A stretch of 64,000 bases of DNA, taken from Streptomyces spiroverticillatus (GTDB taxonomy: Bacteria > Actinomycetota > Actinomycetes > Streptomycetales > Streptomycetaceae). This document shows, in pieces, positions 1-8,851 of this stretch. The translations under genes and the position numbers were made by a program. The notes beneath the pieces were generated by a model, which did no database searches, was not told the DNA's origin, and saw only the letters and a list, made by a program, of their open reading frames with translations. The DNA lies in NCBI GenBank assembly GCA_014650415.1, contig BMUX01000001.1, forward strand, positions 558,001 through 622,000, given 5' to 3'. Position 1 is the stretch's first letter; every line of letters begins with the position of its first letter.

Positions 1-68
1 TTCTCCCCACGGGGGGAGGGAACGGGCCACCGGTCTGTCCTGCGTCCTGGTGTGCGTCAGCCGCGCAC

Positions 69-584
69 TCAGCCGCGCACCGTGAAGCGCACCGCTTCCT
101 CCAGGATCGGCACCTTCAGCCACGGCTCGGGCTGCGTCATCATCGCCAGCAGCATGATCACCACGCCCAGCAGCCCGTACGTCACGATGTCCGTGAACCG
201 GGAGCGGACCGCCAGCATGCCCACGCTCGGCAGCACCCACCGGAACACCGCCCCGGTGACCAGGGCCACCCCGATCAGCACCGTCCCCAGCCGGAAGCCG
301 ATGCCGAACGCGTCGACGGCCACCAGCAGCAGCCCGAGCCCGGTCATTCCCAGCACTGTGATCAGCGGCCACTGCCGCACCGGCGCCGGGGCGTCCCCGT
401 CGGCGGCCCGGCCGCCGCCCTCGGGGCGGGCGGTGTCCCGGGTGAAGAGGGGGAAGCGCCGGGTGGTGCGCACCGGGCGGCCCTCGGGACCCGGCGCACT
501 GACGACGCCCTTCGCCTCGGGCTCGCCCTCAGGCTGCGCGATCCTGCCGTCCGGCTCGCTCCGGTCGTCCGCCTGCCCGCCCAT
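69..584 (-). CDS. DUF3017-type small membrane protein
   Basis: A 171-residue protein of unknown function. The first ~75 residues are polar and rich in Glu, Arg and Pro. Three hydrophobic segments follow, starting near WPLITVLGMTGLGLLL, GFRLGTVLIGVALV and YGLLGVVIMLLAM, so it should be an integral membrane protein with a cytoplasmic N-terminus. It lies 35 nt downstream of folD on the same strand and is probably co-transcribed. As I recall, a DUF3017 gene directly after folD is typical of streptomycetes. The start is the ATG at 584. I infer no biochemical role; the link to folate metabolism is positional only. Confidence 0.8.
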   Translation of the reverse strand: MGGQADDRSEPDGRIAQPEGEPEAKGVVSAPGPEGRPVRTTRRFPLFTRDTARPEGGGRAADGDAPAPVRQWPLITVLGMTGLGLLLVAVDAFGIGFRLGTVLIGVALVTGAVFRWVLPSVGMLAVRSRFTDIVTYGLLGVVIMLLAMMTQPEPWLKVPILEEAVRFTVRG

Positions 585-619
585 GGCTTCGCTCCCTCTT
601 CGTCCCGTACGGTTCCGGC

Positions 620-1486
620 TCAGCCCGCGTCGACACCGGCTGCGCGCTCGGCCGCCTCAACGACGTTGACCAGCAGCTGGGCACGGGTCATCGGGCCGAC
701 GCCACCCGGGTTGGGGGCGACCCAGCCGGCGACCTCGGCGACACCGGGGTGCACATCGCCGACGATCTTGCCGTTCTCGTCGCGGCTGACGCCGACGTCC
801 AGGACGGCCGCGCCCGGCTTGACGTCCTCGGGCTTGATCAGGTGCGGCACACCGGCGGCGGCCACGATGATGTCGGCCTGACGCAGGTGGTGGGAGAGGT
901 CACGGGTGCCGGTGTGGCACTGGGTGACCGTGGCGTTCTCCGACTTGCGGGTCAGGACCAGCGGCATCGGGCGGCCGATGGTGATGCCCCGGCCGACGAC
1001 GACCACGTGTGCGCCCTTGATCTCGACGTTGTGGTGACGCAGCAGCTGCACGATGCCGTACGGGGTGCAGGGCAGCGGGCCCGTCTCGCCGATCACGAGG
1101 CGGCCCAGGCTCATCGGGTGCAGGCCGTCGGCGTCCTTGGCCGGATCCATCAGCTCCAGGACCCGGTTGGTGTCGATGCCCTTGGGGAGCGGGAGTTGGA
1201 CGATGTAGCCGGTGCAGGCGGGGTCCTCGTTGAGTTCCCGTACGACGGCCTCGATCTCCTCCTGGGTGGCGGTCTCGGGCAGTTCGCGCTGGATGGAGGC
1301 GATGCCGACCTGCGCGCAGTCGCGGTGCTTGCCCGCGACGTACCACTTGGAACCCGGGTCGTCGCCGACCAGCAGGGTGCCGAGCCCGGGAGTGATTCCC
1401 CGGCTCTTCAGGGCCGCCACGCGGCCGGTGAGTTCGGACTTGATCGCGGCTGCGGTGGCCTTGCCGTCGAGAATCTGGGCGGTCAT
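620..1486 (-). CDS. folD: Bifunctional 5,10-methylenetetrahydrofolate dehydrogenase/cyclohydrolase FolD
   Basis: This cytosolic enzyme oxidises 5,10-methylene-THF with NADP and hydrolyses the methenyl product to 10-formyl-THF. It supplies the formyl donor for PurN and PurH, which are encoded about 5 kb away. The 288 residues match the usual family length. Visible signatures are the catalytic YVAGKHRDC region (Tyr and Lys), the substrate loop QLPLPKGID and the nucleotide-binding [11 protein letters not shown] segment. I chose the ATG at 1486 over the longer reading at 1522 because the protein then begins MTAQILDGK as in other FolD proteins and a GGAGGA ribosome site lies just upstream. Confidence 0.96.
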   Translation of the reverse strand: MTAQILDGKATAAAIKSELTGRVAALKSRGITPGLGTLLVGDDPGSKWYVAGKHRDCAQVGIASIQRELPETATQEEIEAVVRELNEDPACTGYIVQLPLPKGIDTNRVLELMDPAKDADGLHPMSLGRLVIGETGPLPCTPYGIVQLLRHHNVEIKGAHVVVVGRGITIGRPMPLVLTRKSENATVTQCHTGTRDLSHHLRQADIIVAAAGVPHLIKPEDVKPGAAVLDVGVSRDENGKIVGDVHPGVAEVAGWVAPNPGGVGPMTRAQLLVNVVEAAERAAGVDAG

Positions 1487-1739
1487 GTGCCCATCCTCCC
1501 GGATGTGGGGAGGAGGTTCCAATCAGGGTCCGGCCCGCTGCGGGCGCACATTGTCACCGGCTGGAACCAAACGTTGCACTTGCACAACACCTCCCTCTAT
1601 CGGCTGGACAAAAACAAGTCGCTAATACGACGATGTGGCGCGCAGTTCGCGGTAGCGCAGGGGGGCAAACCGCTCGTTCCAGACACGTTCCTCCGCTCGG
1701 ACCGCACCGTCCCCAGCTCGAATTTCGGAGGAATCGCAC

Positions 1740-2489
1740 GTGAGCTTCGGCGACCCCAACAACCCGTACGGCCAGCCCCAGGGCCAGCCGCAGCAGCCCC
1801 CGCAGCAGCCCGGCTACGGCTACCCCCAGCAGCCCCAGGGCCAGCCCGGTTACGGCTACCCGCAGCAGGCCCCGCAGGGCGTCCCGCCGCAGCAGGGCTA
1901 CGGCTACCCGCCCCAGCAGCCGGGCGGCACCCTCCAGGCCAACAACGGCTACATCAACGTCGCGGGCCTGGGCACCGTCGAACTGGCCACGATGGGGCGG
2001 CGCCTGGGCGCGCGCCTGCTGGACGGCGTGGCGTACGGCATCCTCTACGCGGTCGCCTCGGTGATCGGCCTCGCGGGTCTGGTCGGCGCCTCGGAGTCGG
2101 TCCGGGACTGCTCCGGCATCGACCCGATGAGCCCGGACTACTCGCAGTGCGTCAACGAGGCCGGTGCAGCCGCCGGCGGCATCATCGCGGGCTTCTTCGC
2201 CGCCCTCGCGCTGCTCGCGCTCCTCGCGCTGCTCTACGAGTGGCTGATGGTCTCCATCTGGGGCGCGACGCTCGGCAAGATGGTCCTCGGCGTCAAGGTC
2301 GTCAAGGAGAACACCGGTCAGGCCCCCGGCCTGGGTGCGGGCTTCATCCGCTACATCATCCCGATGGTCGGCTCGCTCTTCTGCGGCCTCGGCACGCTGC
2401 TGGTCTACCTCTCCCCCTTCTTCGACAACTCGGGCAAGCTCCAGGGCTGGCACGACCGTGCCGGCGGCACGATCGTCATCAAGAAGTAA
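1740..2489 (+). CDS. RDD family membrane protein with Pro/Gln/Gly-Tyr-rich N-terminus
   Basis: A 249-residue membrane protein. The first ~60 residues are low-complexity PQQ and GYGYPQQ repeats and are probably a disordered cytoplasmic tail. An RDD-type domain follows, beginning with MGRRLGARLLDGV (the family Arg..Asp pattern), with three hydrophobic segments around DGVAYGILYAVASVIG, IIAGFFAALALLALLALL and YIIPMVGSLFCGLGTLL. The start is GTG at 1740, preceded by GGAGG at 1727-1731. The gene is divergent from folD, and a strong hairpin follows its stop. RDD proteins are often proposed to be transporters, but the substrate cannot be told from sequence. Confidence 0.85.
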   Translation: MSFGDPNNPYGQPQGQPQQPPQQPGYGYPQQPQGQPGYGYPQQAPQGVPPQQGYGYPPQQPGGTLQANNGYINVAGLGTVELATMGRRLGARLLDGVAYGILYAVASVIGLAGLVGASESVRDCSGIDPMSPDYSQCVNEAGAAAGGIIAGFFAALALLALLALLYEWLMVSIWGATLGKMVLGVKVVKENTGQAPGLGAGFIRYIIPMVGSLFCGLGTLLVYLSPFFDNSGKLQGWHDRAGGTIVIKK

Positions 2490-2524
2490 CCAGGTCGAAG
2501 GCGCAACCGCCTTCACCGCCTTGC

Positions 2525-2569
2525 GAAGGCCGCCAATTCCCCACTCTTTCCGGGGAATTGGCGGCCTTC
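2525..2569 (+). terminator. Strong stem-loop after the RDD gene
   Basis: An 18-bp perfect inverted repeat (2525-2542 with 2552-2569) encloses a 9-nt loop, 35 nt after the RDD stop codon. It is a likely intrinsic terminator separating that gene from the FHA-like/kinase pair. Confidence 0.8.
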
Positions 2570-2633
2570 CGCCTTACCGGGACCGAATTCGCTCCCTACC
2601 CTGGCGGGGATTTGCCAGGGAGGGGTGCACAGG

Positions 2634-3389
2634 ATGTACAGCATCATCGTGGTTCCCGCGCAATGTGCGGGCCCCGAGGAGCAATTCCGGCTCGCGCCGG
2701 GGGAAAGTCTGCGGTTCGGCCGTACACCTCCCGACGACCCCGCGCTCCCCCACCTCACCCTCGCCCACGACGGAATCTCCCGGTCCGCCGGGAAGATCCG
2801 GGCCAGCGGCGCGTTCTGGACGCTGAGCAACCTGGGCTCGCGGCACACGTACGTGGTGGAGAACCCGGAGGGGGCGGGCGAGCACCTCAAGGTCGCCCCG
2901 GGGCGGCTGGACGCGCCGGTGCCCTTCGAGTTCTCCCGGGTGGTGCTGCCCGCCGCCGGGGAGCTGCTCGACTTCGAGGTGTGGGCGCCGCGCCACGACT
3001 ACGTGACGGCGGATCCCTCGCTGCCGGGTGCGCGCACCGCGCCCGCCTTCGCCCTGGACCGGTCGAAGCGGTACTTCGCGGTGCTGGCCGCGCTCTGCGA
3101 GCCCCGGCTGCGCGGCGAGCCGCACGCCCCGCTGCCGACCGTCGACCAGGTGGTGGACCGGCTGCGCCCGCACTGGCCGGCCGCCTCCCGCACCTCCGTG
3201 CAGTGGAACATCGACTACCTCGCGGTGAAACTCCGGCTGAAGGCCCCGCCCGAGTCCGCCGACTGCGGGCCCCGGCTCAACGGCAAGAAGGAGTCGCTGG
3301 TCTCGCTCGCGCTGCGCTTCGATCTCGTACGGGAGACGGACCTCGCCCTGCTGGACACCGAGTTGAGCACCCGGGGCCCCGCCCGATGA
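2634..3389 (+). CDS. FHA-like signalling protein with C-terminal helical domain
   Basis: A 251-residue soluble protein. The N-terminal ~100 residues look like an FHA phosphothreonine-binding fold: ESLRFGRTPPDDP (the GR motif), then LTLAHDGISRSAGKI (the S-R stretch) and LSNLGSRHTYV (the N-G-S pattern). The C-terminal ~130 residues, with TVDQVVDRLRPHWP and SVQWNIDYLAVKLRL, resemble a helical or winged-helix domain. The ATG at 2634 is preferred over GTG 2625 because GGGAGG lies about 10 nt upstream. The stop overlaps the next start by four bases (ATGA), so it is translationally coupled to the kinase and may be its substrate or adaptor. The FHA assignment is by eye. Confidence 0.7.
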   Translation: MYSIIVVPAQCAGPEEQFRLAPGESLRFGRTPPDDPALPHLTLAHDGISRSAGKIRASGAFWTLSNLGSRHTYVVENPEGAGEHLKVAPGRLDAPVPFEFSRVVLPAAGELLDFEVWAPRHDYVTADPSLPGARTAPAFALDRSKRYFAVLAALCEPRLRGEPHAPLPTVDQVVDRLRPHWPAASRTSVQWNIDYLAVKLRLKAPPESADCGPRLNGKKESLVSLALRFDLVRETDLALLDTELSTRGPAR

Positions 3390-4927
3390 CCTTCGCCGTC
3401 ACCGTCCCGCCCGGTTACCGGATCGGCTCCTGGCAGGTGCGCGAGCCGCTCGCCGCCGGGGCCTTCGGGAGTGTGTACGCGGCGGTCCGGGTGTCCGGCA
3501 CGTCGGGGGACCTTCCCCCGGAGGCCGCCCTGAAGTTCCTGCCCACCGGCACCCGCACCCCCCGCCAGCTGCACCACCTGCGGGAACTCGCCCAGCGCGA
3601 GCTGACGATGCACCGCAAGCTGTCGCGGCCCCGGCTGATCCGGATGTACGAGGCGCTGACCGTCGACGACCCGGACCTCCCGGAGCTGGACGGCGCGACC
3701 GTCCTGGTGCTGGAACGGGCGGAGGGATCGCTCGACGCACTCCTCGCCCGCGAGCCCGTGCCCGCCGCCGGGCCCGCGCTGCTGGCCCAGGTCTGCGAGG
3801 GCATGCACCAACTGCACCACGCGGGCTGGGTGCACGGCGACCTCAAGCCCGGCAACGTCCTGCTGATGGCGGACGGCACGGTCCGCCTCGGCGACTTCAA
3901 CCTGGCCGCCGAGATGGACGGCACCCACGCCTACGCCCCCGCCTTCGCCACCCCCGACTACACCCCGCCGGAACTCCTCTGGTCGGAGATCAGCGACAAC
4001 GGGCGGCAGGTCAGACCGAGCACGGACGTCTGGGCGTTCGGGGTACTGGCCCACCAGGTGCTGACCGGGAAGCCCCCGCTGCCGGGCGGCGGAGGCAGCG
4101 GCGGCGGCCCCGCCGCCCGCTCGGAGGCCCTGCTCGCCTATGCGCGCGGGGAGACGGAACTGGGACTCGACCCGCAACTCCCGCCCGGCTGGCGGGAGAT
4201 CATCACCGACTGCCTGGCCCGTACGCACGAGGAACGCGCCGCCTTCGGCGCCGCCGCACTGCTGCGCCGTATCGAAGCGGTGACCGGCTCCGCACCCGCC
4301 CCCAGGCTGCCCCGGCTGCGCCCCCGCTCGCGGCGGGCGGTGCGCGCGATGTGGGCGGCCGGGGTCGCGGCGGCGCTGGTGGGGGCGTCGCTGGGGTTCG
4401 TGGCGACGCGGGAGGAGCCGGTGTCGGACGCCGAGTACGGGGCTGCCGAGCTGCGTACGGACAAGGGCGTGCCCGTGGCGTACCGGAGGCTGATCGTCGA
4501 CGCGGCGCACCAGTGCGGCGAACAGGCCGTCACGCCCGCGCAGATCGCGGCGATCCTCAAGGTGGAGAGCGACTTCGACGCGGACCTGTGGGACCCGGCC
4601 AACGACGAGTTCGGGATCGCCCGGTGGAGCCCCCGGGTGGTGCGGTACTGGCTGCGCAGCGACGAGCGGCCCGCGACCGGGAACCCGAAGCCGCCGTTCC
4701 CGCCGGAGCAGTCGATTCCGGCGCTGGGGCGGTACCTGTGCGCGATCACCCCGGAGCTGTGGCCGAACCTGAACGTCTCGACCTCGGTCGCGGGAGCCGT
4801 CGCACACCGTTCCTCCGCCTCCCGGGTCAACGAGTGGGGCGGAGCGCCGGCGAAACTCCGCCCCCATGCGGACAAGGTCGCGCACTGGCTCAAGGAGTAC
4901 ACGGCGCAGACGACCGGGGCACCCTGA
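3386..4927 (+). CDS. Ser/Thr protein kinase fused to an extracytoplasmic lytic-transglycosylase-like domain
   Basis: A 513-residue protein. The kinase domain (residues ~10-300) has a glycine loop (LAAGAFGSVYAA), a putative catalytic Lys50 (AALKFL), the catalytic loop HGDLKPGN (Asp152, Asn157), DFN in place of DFG (170-172) and DVWAFG. A basic patch and one membrane helix (about 321-341) lead to an outside domain. The segment PAQIAAILKVESDFDADLW resembles the lytic transglycosylase region with catalytic Glu (Glu394), followed by EFGIARW. The kinase would be inside and a peptidoglycan-cleaving or -sensing domain outside. It overlaps the FHA-like gene by four bases. The kinase call is firm; whether the outer domain is active is unknown. 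Confidence 0.85.
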   Translation: MTFAVTVPPGYRIGSWQVREPLAAGAFGSVYAAVRVSGTSGDLPPEAALKFLPTGTRTPRQLHHLRELAQRELTMHRKLSRPRLIRMYEALTVDDPDLPELDGATVLVLERAEGSLDALLAREPVPAAGPALLAQVCEGMHQLHHAGWVHGDLKPGNVLLMADGTVRLGDFNLAAEMDGTHAYAPAFATPDYTPPELLWSEISDNGRQVRPSTDVWAFGVLAHQVLTGKPPLPGGGGSGGGPAARSEALLAYARGETELGLDPQLPPGWREIITDCLARTHEERAAFGAAALLRRIEAVTGSAPAPRLPRLRPRSRRAVRAMWAAGVAAALVGASLGFVATREEPVSDAEYGAAELRTDKGVPVAYRRLIVDAAHQCGEQAVTPAQIAAILKVESDFDADLWDPANDEFGIARWSPRVVRYWLRSDERPATGNPKPPFPPEQSIPALGRYLCAITPELWPNLNVSTSVAGAVAHRSSASRVNEWGGAPAKLRPHADKVAHWLKEYTAQTTGAP

Positions 4928-5022
4928 GGGTTCTGAGGTACCGGGTGGGGCGCGGTGACGGGATGGTTCTGGTGTGCCGCCGGAGCGGCGGCACGGAACA
5001 CCACACCTCACAGGGGGACAGC

Positions 5023-5415
5023 ATGCGCAGCACGCGAAGGACTCTCGCCGCTCTCGGTGCCACGGTCGCGGGGGCCGCGGTACTGGTGGCTCCCGGGATC
5101 GCCCAGGCCGACGCTCCGGCGTCGTCGCAGACCGCTCAGGTCAAGATCCAGGGGAAGTACTACTTCAACACCTGGCGGAACGCGGTGAGCGAGGAGTACC
5201 CGAACCTCTCCCAGCCGATGGGCAACCTGTGGGCCGGGAACAACTACTTCTACTGCCAGGTCAAGGGCCAGGCCGTCTACGACGGGGCGAACAACCACAA
5301 CGACTGGTGGGCCAAGACGGACGACGACAACGGCAACCGGAACGTCTGGGTGAGCGCCACCGCGTTCAGCAAGGGCGGACCGTGGGAGCCGATCCCGGGT
5401 CTGCCGAAGTGCTGA
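5023..5415 (+). CDS. Small secreted protein
   Basis: A 130-residue protein of unknown function. A classical Sec signal peptide opens it (MRSTRRTLAALGATVAGAAV, then a likely cleavage after AQADA). The mature ~98 residues are rich in Asn, Trp, Tyr and Asp and contain two Cys (YFYCQVKGQ and the penultimate residue), which could form one disulfide. There is no membrane segment after the signal and no sortase motif, so it should be released. The ATG at 5023 follows AGGGGGA. It ends in front of a bidirectional terminator shared with purH. Some small secreted Streptomyces proteins have SH3-like folds, but I cannot assign one here. Confidence 0.8.
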   Translation: MRSTRRTLAALGATVAGAAVLVAPGIAQADAPASSQTAQVKIQGKYYFNTWRNAVSEEYPNLSQPMGNLWAGNNYFYCQVKGQAVYDGANNHNDWWAKTDDDNGNRNVWVSATAFSKGGPWEPIPGLPKC

Positions 5416-5433
5416 CCCTCACCACCCGTACGT

Positions 5434-5474
5434 GACGGAAGCCGTGCTCCTCGGGGGAGGGCACGGCTTCCGTC
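5434..5474. terminator. Bidirectional terminator between secreted-protein gene and purH
   Basis: A 14-bp perfect inverted repeat (5434-5447 with 5461-5474) has a 13-nt loop. It sits between two convergent stop codons, at 5415 and 5498. Confidence 0.85.
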
Positions 5475-5497
5475 ATTCCCGTACGTACCGCTGTGTA

Positions 5498-7087
5498 TCA
5501 GTGGAAGAAGTGGCGCGTGCCCGTGAAGTACATGGTCACGCCCGCCTTCTTCGCGGCCTCCACGACCAGCTCGTCACGGACCGAACCGCCCGGCTGGACC
5601 ACGGCCTTGACGCCCGCGTTCAGCAGGATCTCCAGGCCGTCGGGGAAGGGGAAGAACGCGTCCGAGGCCGCGTACGAGCCCTTCGCCCGCTCCTCGCCCG
5701 CCCGCTCGACGGCGAGCTTCGCGGAGTCGACGCGGTTGACCTGGCCCATGCCGACGCCGACGGACGCGCCGTCCTTGGCGAGCAGGATGGCGTTGGACTT
5801 CACCGCGCGGGAGGCCTCCCAGGCGAAGGAGAGTTCCTTCAGCTCGTCCTCGGAAAGGGCCTCGCCGGTGGCCAGCGTCCAGTTCTTCGGGTCGTCGCCT
5901 TCGGCCTGGAGGCGGTCGGTGACCTGGAGGAGGGCGCCGCCGTCGATCGGCTTGACCTCGACCTTCGCGGAGGGCGCGCCCTCGCAGCGCAGGACGCGGA
6001 TGTTCTTCTTGCGGGCGAGGACCTCGACGGCCCCGTCCTCGTACGCCGGGGCGACGATGACCTCGGTGAAGATCTCCGCGACCTGCTCGGCCATCGCGAC
6101 GGTCACCGGGCGGTTGACGGCGATCACGCCGCCGAACGCGGAGAGCGGGTCGCAGGCGTGGGCCTTGCGGTGGGCCTCGGCGACGTCGTCACCGATGGCG
6201 ATGCCGCACGGGTTGGCGTGCTTGATGATCGCGACGCAGGGCTCGGCGTGGTCGTACGCGGCACGGCGCGCGGCGTCCGTGTCGGTGAAGTTGTTGTACG
6301 ACATCTCCTTGCCGTGCAGCTGCTCCGCCTCGGCGAGGCCGCCGGTGCCGTCGACGTAGCGGGCGGCGCCCTGGTGGGGGTTCTCGCCGTACCGCAGGAC
6401 GTTCTTGCGGGTGTAGGTCTGGCCGATGAAGTCGGGGAAGCCGGAGTCGTCCGCTGCGGCGTAGTCGTCGGCGAACCAGGCCGCCACTGCCACGTCGTAC
6501 GCGGCGGTGTGCTGGAAGGCCTCGGCCGCCAGGCGCTTGCGGGCGGTCAGGTCGAAGCCGCCGTCCTTGGCCGCCGCGAGGACGTCCGCGTAGCGCTCGG
6601 GGCTGGTGACGACGGCCACCGACGGGTGGTTCTTGGCGGCGGCGCGGACCATGGAGGGGCCGCCGATGTCGATCTGCTCGACGCACTCGTCGGGGCTCGC
6701 GCCCGAGGCGACGGTCTGCGTGAACGGGTAGAGGTTCACGACGACGAGGTCGAAGGGCTCGACGCCCAGCTCGGCGAGCTGGTTGCGGTGGTCCTCCAGG
6801 CGCAGGTCCGCCAGGATGCCCGCGTGCACGCGCGGGTGCAGGGTCTTGACCCGGCCGTCCAGGCACTCGGGGAAGCCGGTCAGCTCCTCGACCTTCGTGA
6901 CGGGAACGCCCGCGGCGGCGATCTTCGCGGCGGTGGAGCCGGTCGACACCAGCTCGACACCGGCCTCGTGCAGGCCCTGGGCCAGCTCCTCCAGACCGGT
7001 CTTGTCGTAGACGCTGACAAGCGCCCGCTTGATGGGCTTCTTGTTGATGGGGGTGGAGTTGGCCGGGTTAGCGGAGTTCACCGACAT
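5498..7087 (-). CDS. purH: Bifunctional AICAR formyltransferase/IMP cyclohydrolase PurH
   Basis: This enzyme catalyses the last two steps of purine synthesis: formyl transfer from 10-formyl-THF to AICAR, then ring closure to IMP. The 529 residues match the usual length. The N-terminal MGS-like cyclohydrolase domain begins [20 protein letters not shown] and contains [12 protein letters not shown]. The C-terminal transformylase domain has [24 protein letters not shown] and the typical end [11 protein letters not shown]...MYFTGTRHF. The start ATG at 7087 lies inside the 3' end of purN (20-nt overlap), so the two are coupled. The stop codon is 23 nt from a shared terminator. Confidence 0.97.
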   Translation of the reverse strand: MSVNSANPANSTPINKKPIKRALVSVYDKTGLEELAQGLHEAGVELVSTGSTAAKIAAAGVPVTKVEELTGFPECLDGRVKTLHPRVHAGILADLRLEDHRNQLAELGVEPFDLVVVNLYPFTQTVASGASPDECVEQIDIGGPSMVRAAAKNHPSVAVVTSPERYADVLAAAKDGGFDLTARKRLAAEAFQHTAAYDVAVAAWFADDYAAADDSGFPDFIGQTYTRKNVLRYGENPHQGAARYVDGTGGLAEAEQLHGKEMSYNNFTDTDAARRAAYDHAEPCVAIIKHANPCGIAIGDDVAEAHRKAHACDPLSAFGGVIAVNRPVTVAMAEQVAEIFTEVIVAPAYEDGAVEVLARKKNIRVLRCEGAPSAKVEVKPIDGGALLQVTDRLQAEGDDPKNWTLATGEALSEDELKELSFAWEASRAVKSNAILLAKDGASVGVGMGQVNRVDSAKLAVERAGEERAKGSYAASDAFFPFPDGLEILLNAGVKAVVQPGGSVRDELVVEAAKKAGVTMYFTGTRHFFH

Positions 7088-7733
7088 GAACCTTTCGTCC
7101 CTCTATGCGGTAGCCGTTGCGGGCGAGACGCCCCACGACCTCGACGAGCAGCAGGCGCTCGACTTCCTTGATCCGCTCGTGCAGAGCGGCTTCGTCGTCT
7201 TCGTCCCGGACCTCGACCACGCCCTGGGCGATGATCGGGCCGGTGTCGACGCCGTCGTCGACGAAGTGGACGGTGCACCCGGTGACCTTCGCGCCGTACG
7301 CGAGAGCGTCGCGGACGCCGTGCGCACCGGGAAAACTGGGCAGCAGGGCGGGGTGCGTGTTGACCACCCGCCCGCCGAACCGGGCGAGGAACTCCTTGCC
7401 CACGATCTTCATGAACCCGGCCGAGACGACCAGGTCGGGCTCGTACGCGGCGGTCGCGGCGGCCAGCGCCGCGTCCCACTCCGCGCGCGTCCCGTGGTCC
7501 TTGACCCGGCACACGAAGGTCGGGATGCCCGCCCCCGTCGCGCGCTCCAGGCCGACGATGCCGTCCCGGTCCGCGCCGACCGCGACGATCTCCGCCCCGT
7601 AGTTCGGGACCGCCTCGATGACGTCGAGCAGGGCTTGGAGGTTCGTACCGGAACCGGAGACCAGGACCACCAGCCGGGCGGGGCGTCCGGAAGGGTGCGG
7701 GAGGTGAGGTGCGGAGGGAGGCGGGGAGGCCAC
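7068..7733 (-). CDS. purN: Phosphoribosylglycinamide formyltransferase PurN
   Basis: This enzyme transfers a formyl group from 10-formyl-THF to GAR in purine synthesis. Motifs are [16 protein letters not shown] at the N-terminus, SAGFMKIVG, the catalytic [15 protein letters not shown] stretch (Asn and His) and [16 protein letters not shown] with the catalytic Asp. At 221 residues it is slightly longer than usual because of a Ser/Pro/His-rich N-terminal extension. GTG at 7733 is chosen for its upstream GAGAAAGAGA; a start nearer the SGSGTN core is possible. It overlaps the start of purH by 20 nt, forming a purN-purH operon that uses the FolD product. Confidence 0.93.
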   Translation of the reverse strand: MASPPPSAPHLPHPSGRPARLVVLVSGSGTNLQALLDVIEAVPNYGAEIVAVGADRDGIVGLERATGAGIPTFVCRVKDHGTRAEWDAALAAATAAYEPDLVVSAGFMKIVGKEFLARFGGRVVNTHPALLPSFPGAHGVRDALAYGAKVTGCTVHFVDDGVDTGPIIAQGVVEVRDEDDEAALHERIKEVERLLLVEVVGRLARNGYRIEGRKVHVGELR

Positions 7734-8032
7734 GGCGGGTCTCTTTCTCGCGGCGCGTGCGGTGCTCGTGCGGTTTTTCGGGATCCGGCTCGCCTTTGTG
7801 GGGTCGTACGAAGGAATCGCAGCCCGATATACGGGGAACCCTACGAAGGCGCCGAACGTCAGCAACGATACCGGCACACCGGCCCGCCCCCACGGGACGG
7901 GTGCACCGGCGCCAGGTAGCGTCAGGGCAGGGTCTCCGCAGGACGGAGCACCACACGACACACGACCTTCCGCACCGCGGGGCACAACGCTCCGGGCGCC
8001 GACGGAAGGTCCGAGGGGAAGACGTTCACCAG
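7734..8032. other. Divergent intergenic region purN / membrane protein gene
   Basis: A 299-nt stretch with no gene. It must hold the purN promoter on the minus strand and the promoter of the 8033 gene on the plus strand. I looked for a ZTP (pfl) riboswitch because of the purine context and did not recognise one. Confidence 0.5.
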
Positions 8033-8821
8033 ATGACGGACCGACGCCGCGACGCGGCCCCGAGCCGCCACCCGTTCCCGCTGCCGCAGTCCTCGGCCGG
8101 TGAGGGGCTCCCGCGGGGGCTCCTGCTGCGGGAACGCAAGGGCGGCGAAGCCTCCCCCTCGGCCCCGTCCTCACCCCCGGACGACAATCCGTTCGCGCCG
8201 CCGCCGGAGGGGACGCCGGACCAGCCGTGGCGGCCGCGCAAGCCGTCGGGCTCGTCGGGTCCCTCTGGCTCTTCTGGTTCCTCCGATTCCTCCGAAGGGT
8301 CGGGCTCGGGCGGCTTGGGCGGCCAGTGGAGCAACCGTCAGCCGGGCCGCGGCGACGGCGGCTTCGGCGGCCCCTCCTCGCCCGGGCGCGGGCAGAACGG
8401 TCCGGAGGGCCAGGAGGGCGGCCCGGGTTCCGGGCTGCGCTGGGACCCGACGGACCCGGCCCAGCGACGGGCGCGGTACGCGCTGCTCGCGGGCATGTGG
8501 GCGTTCTTCTTCGCGGTGTTCACGCAGCGGGAGATCGCGCTGCTGCTGGGCGCGCTGGCCCTGTACTGGGGCATCAGCTCGCTGCGCAACCGCACCAAGG
8601 CCGACCCCGCCACGAGTACGCGCCCGCAGACGACGGCGGCGATCAGCGGCCTGGTGACGGCGGGGCTCGCGCTGGCGATCGTGGCGGCGACGTTCACCGC
8701 GCAGCTGGTGTACCGGGACTACTACACGTGCGTGGCGGACTCCCTGACGAAGTCGGCCCAGGTCTCCTGCAACGAGGAACTGCCGAAGTCACTGGTGCCG
8801 ATGCTCGGCGTGAAGGAGTAG
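8033..8821 (+). CDS. Membrane protein with disordered Ser/Gly/Pro-rich N-terminus
   Basis: A 262-residue protein of unknown function. Residues 1 to ~140 are low complexity: charged RERK stretches, then [11 protein letters not shown] runs and Gly/Arg/Pro segments. Hydrophobic stretches follow, [17 protein letters not shown] with [15 protein letters not shown] (probably a two-helix hairpin) and [17 protein letters not shown]. The last ~35 residues contain two Cys (YYTCVADSL and VSCNEEL). The ATG at 8033 is preceded by GAGGGGA at a rather long spacing. It converges with the PerM-type gene, with only 30 nt between the stops. Confidence 0.75.
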   Translation: MTDRRRDAAPSRHPFPLPQSSAGEGLPRGLLLRERKGGEASPSAPSSPPDDNPFAPPPEGTPDQPWRPRKPSGSSGPSGSSGSSDSSEGSGSGGLGGQWSNRQPGRGDGGFGGPSSPGRGQNGPEGQEGGPGSGLRWDPTDPAQRRARYALLAGMWAFFFAVFTQREIALLLGALALYWGISSLRNRTKADPATSTRPQTTAAISGLVTAGLALAIVAATFTAQLVYRDYYTCVADSLTKSAQVSCNEELPKSLVPMLGVKE

Positions 8822-8851
8822 TTCCCCGATTTCCCCGCGGCCCCGCAGGGT

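Noticed and set aside
1487..1739. Possible ZTP riboswitch between folD and the RDD gene
   Set aside because: ZTP riboswitches precede folate and purine genes elsewhere, but I could not find its conserved blocks on the folD strand.
749..3385. Very long open reading frame running through folD antisense and beyond
   Set aside because: In GC-rich DNA the antisense frames of real genes stay open. Only the last part (from 3386) has kinase motifs and a sensible start.
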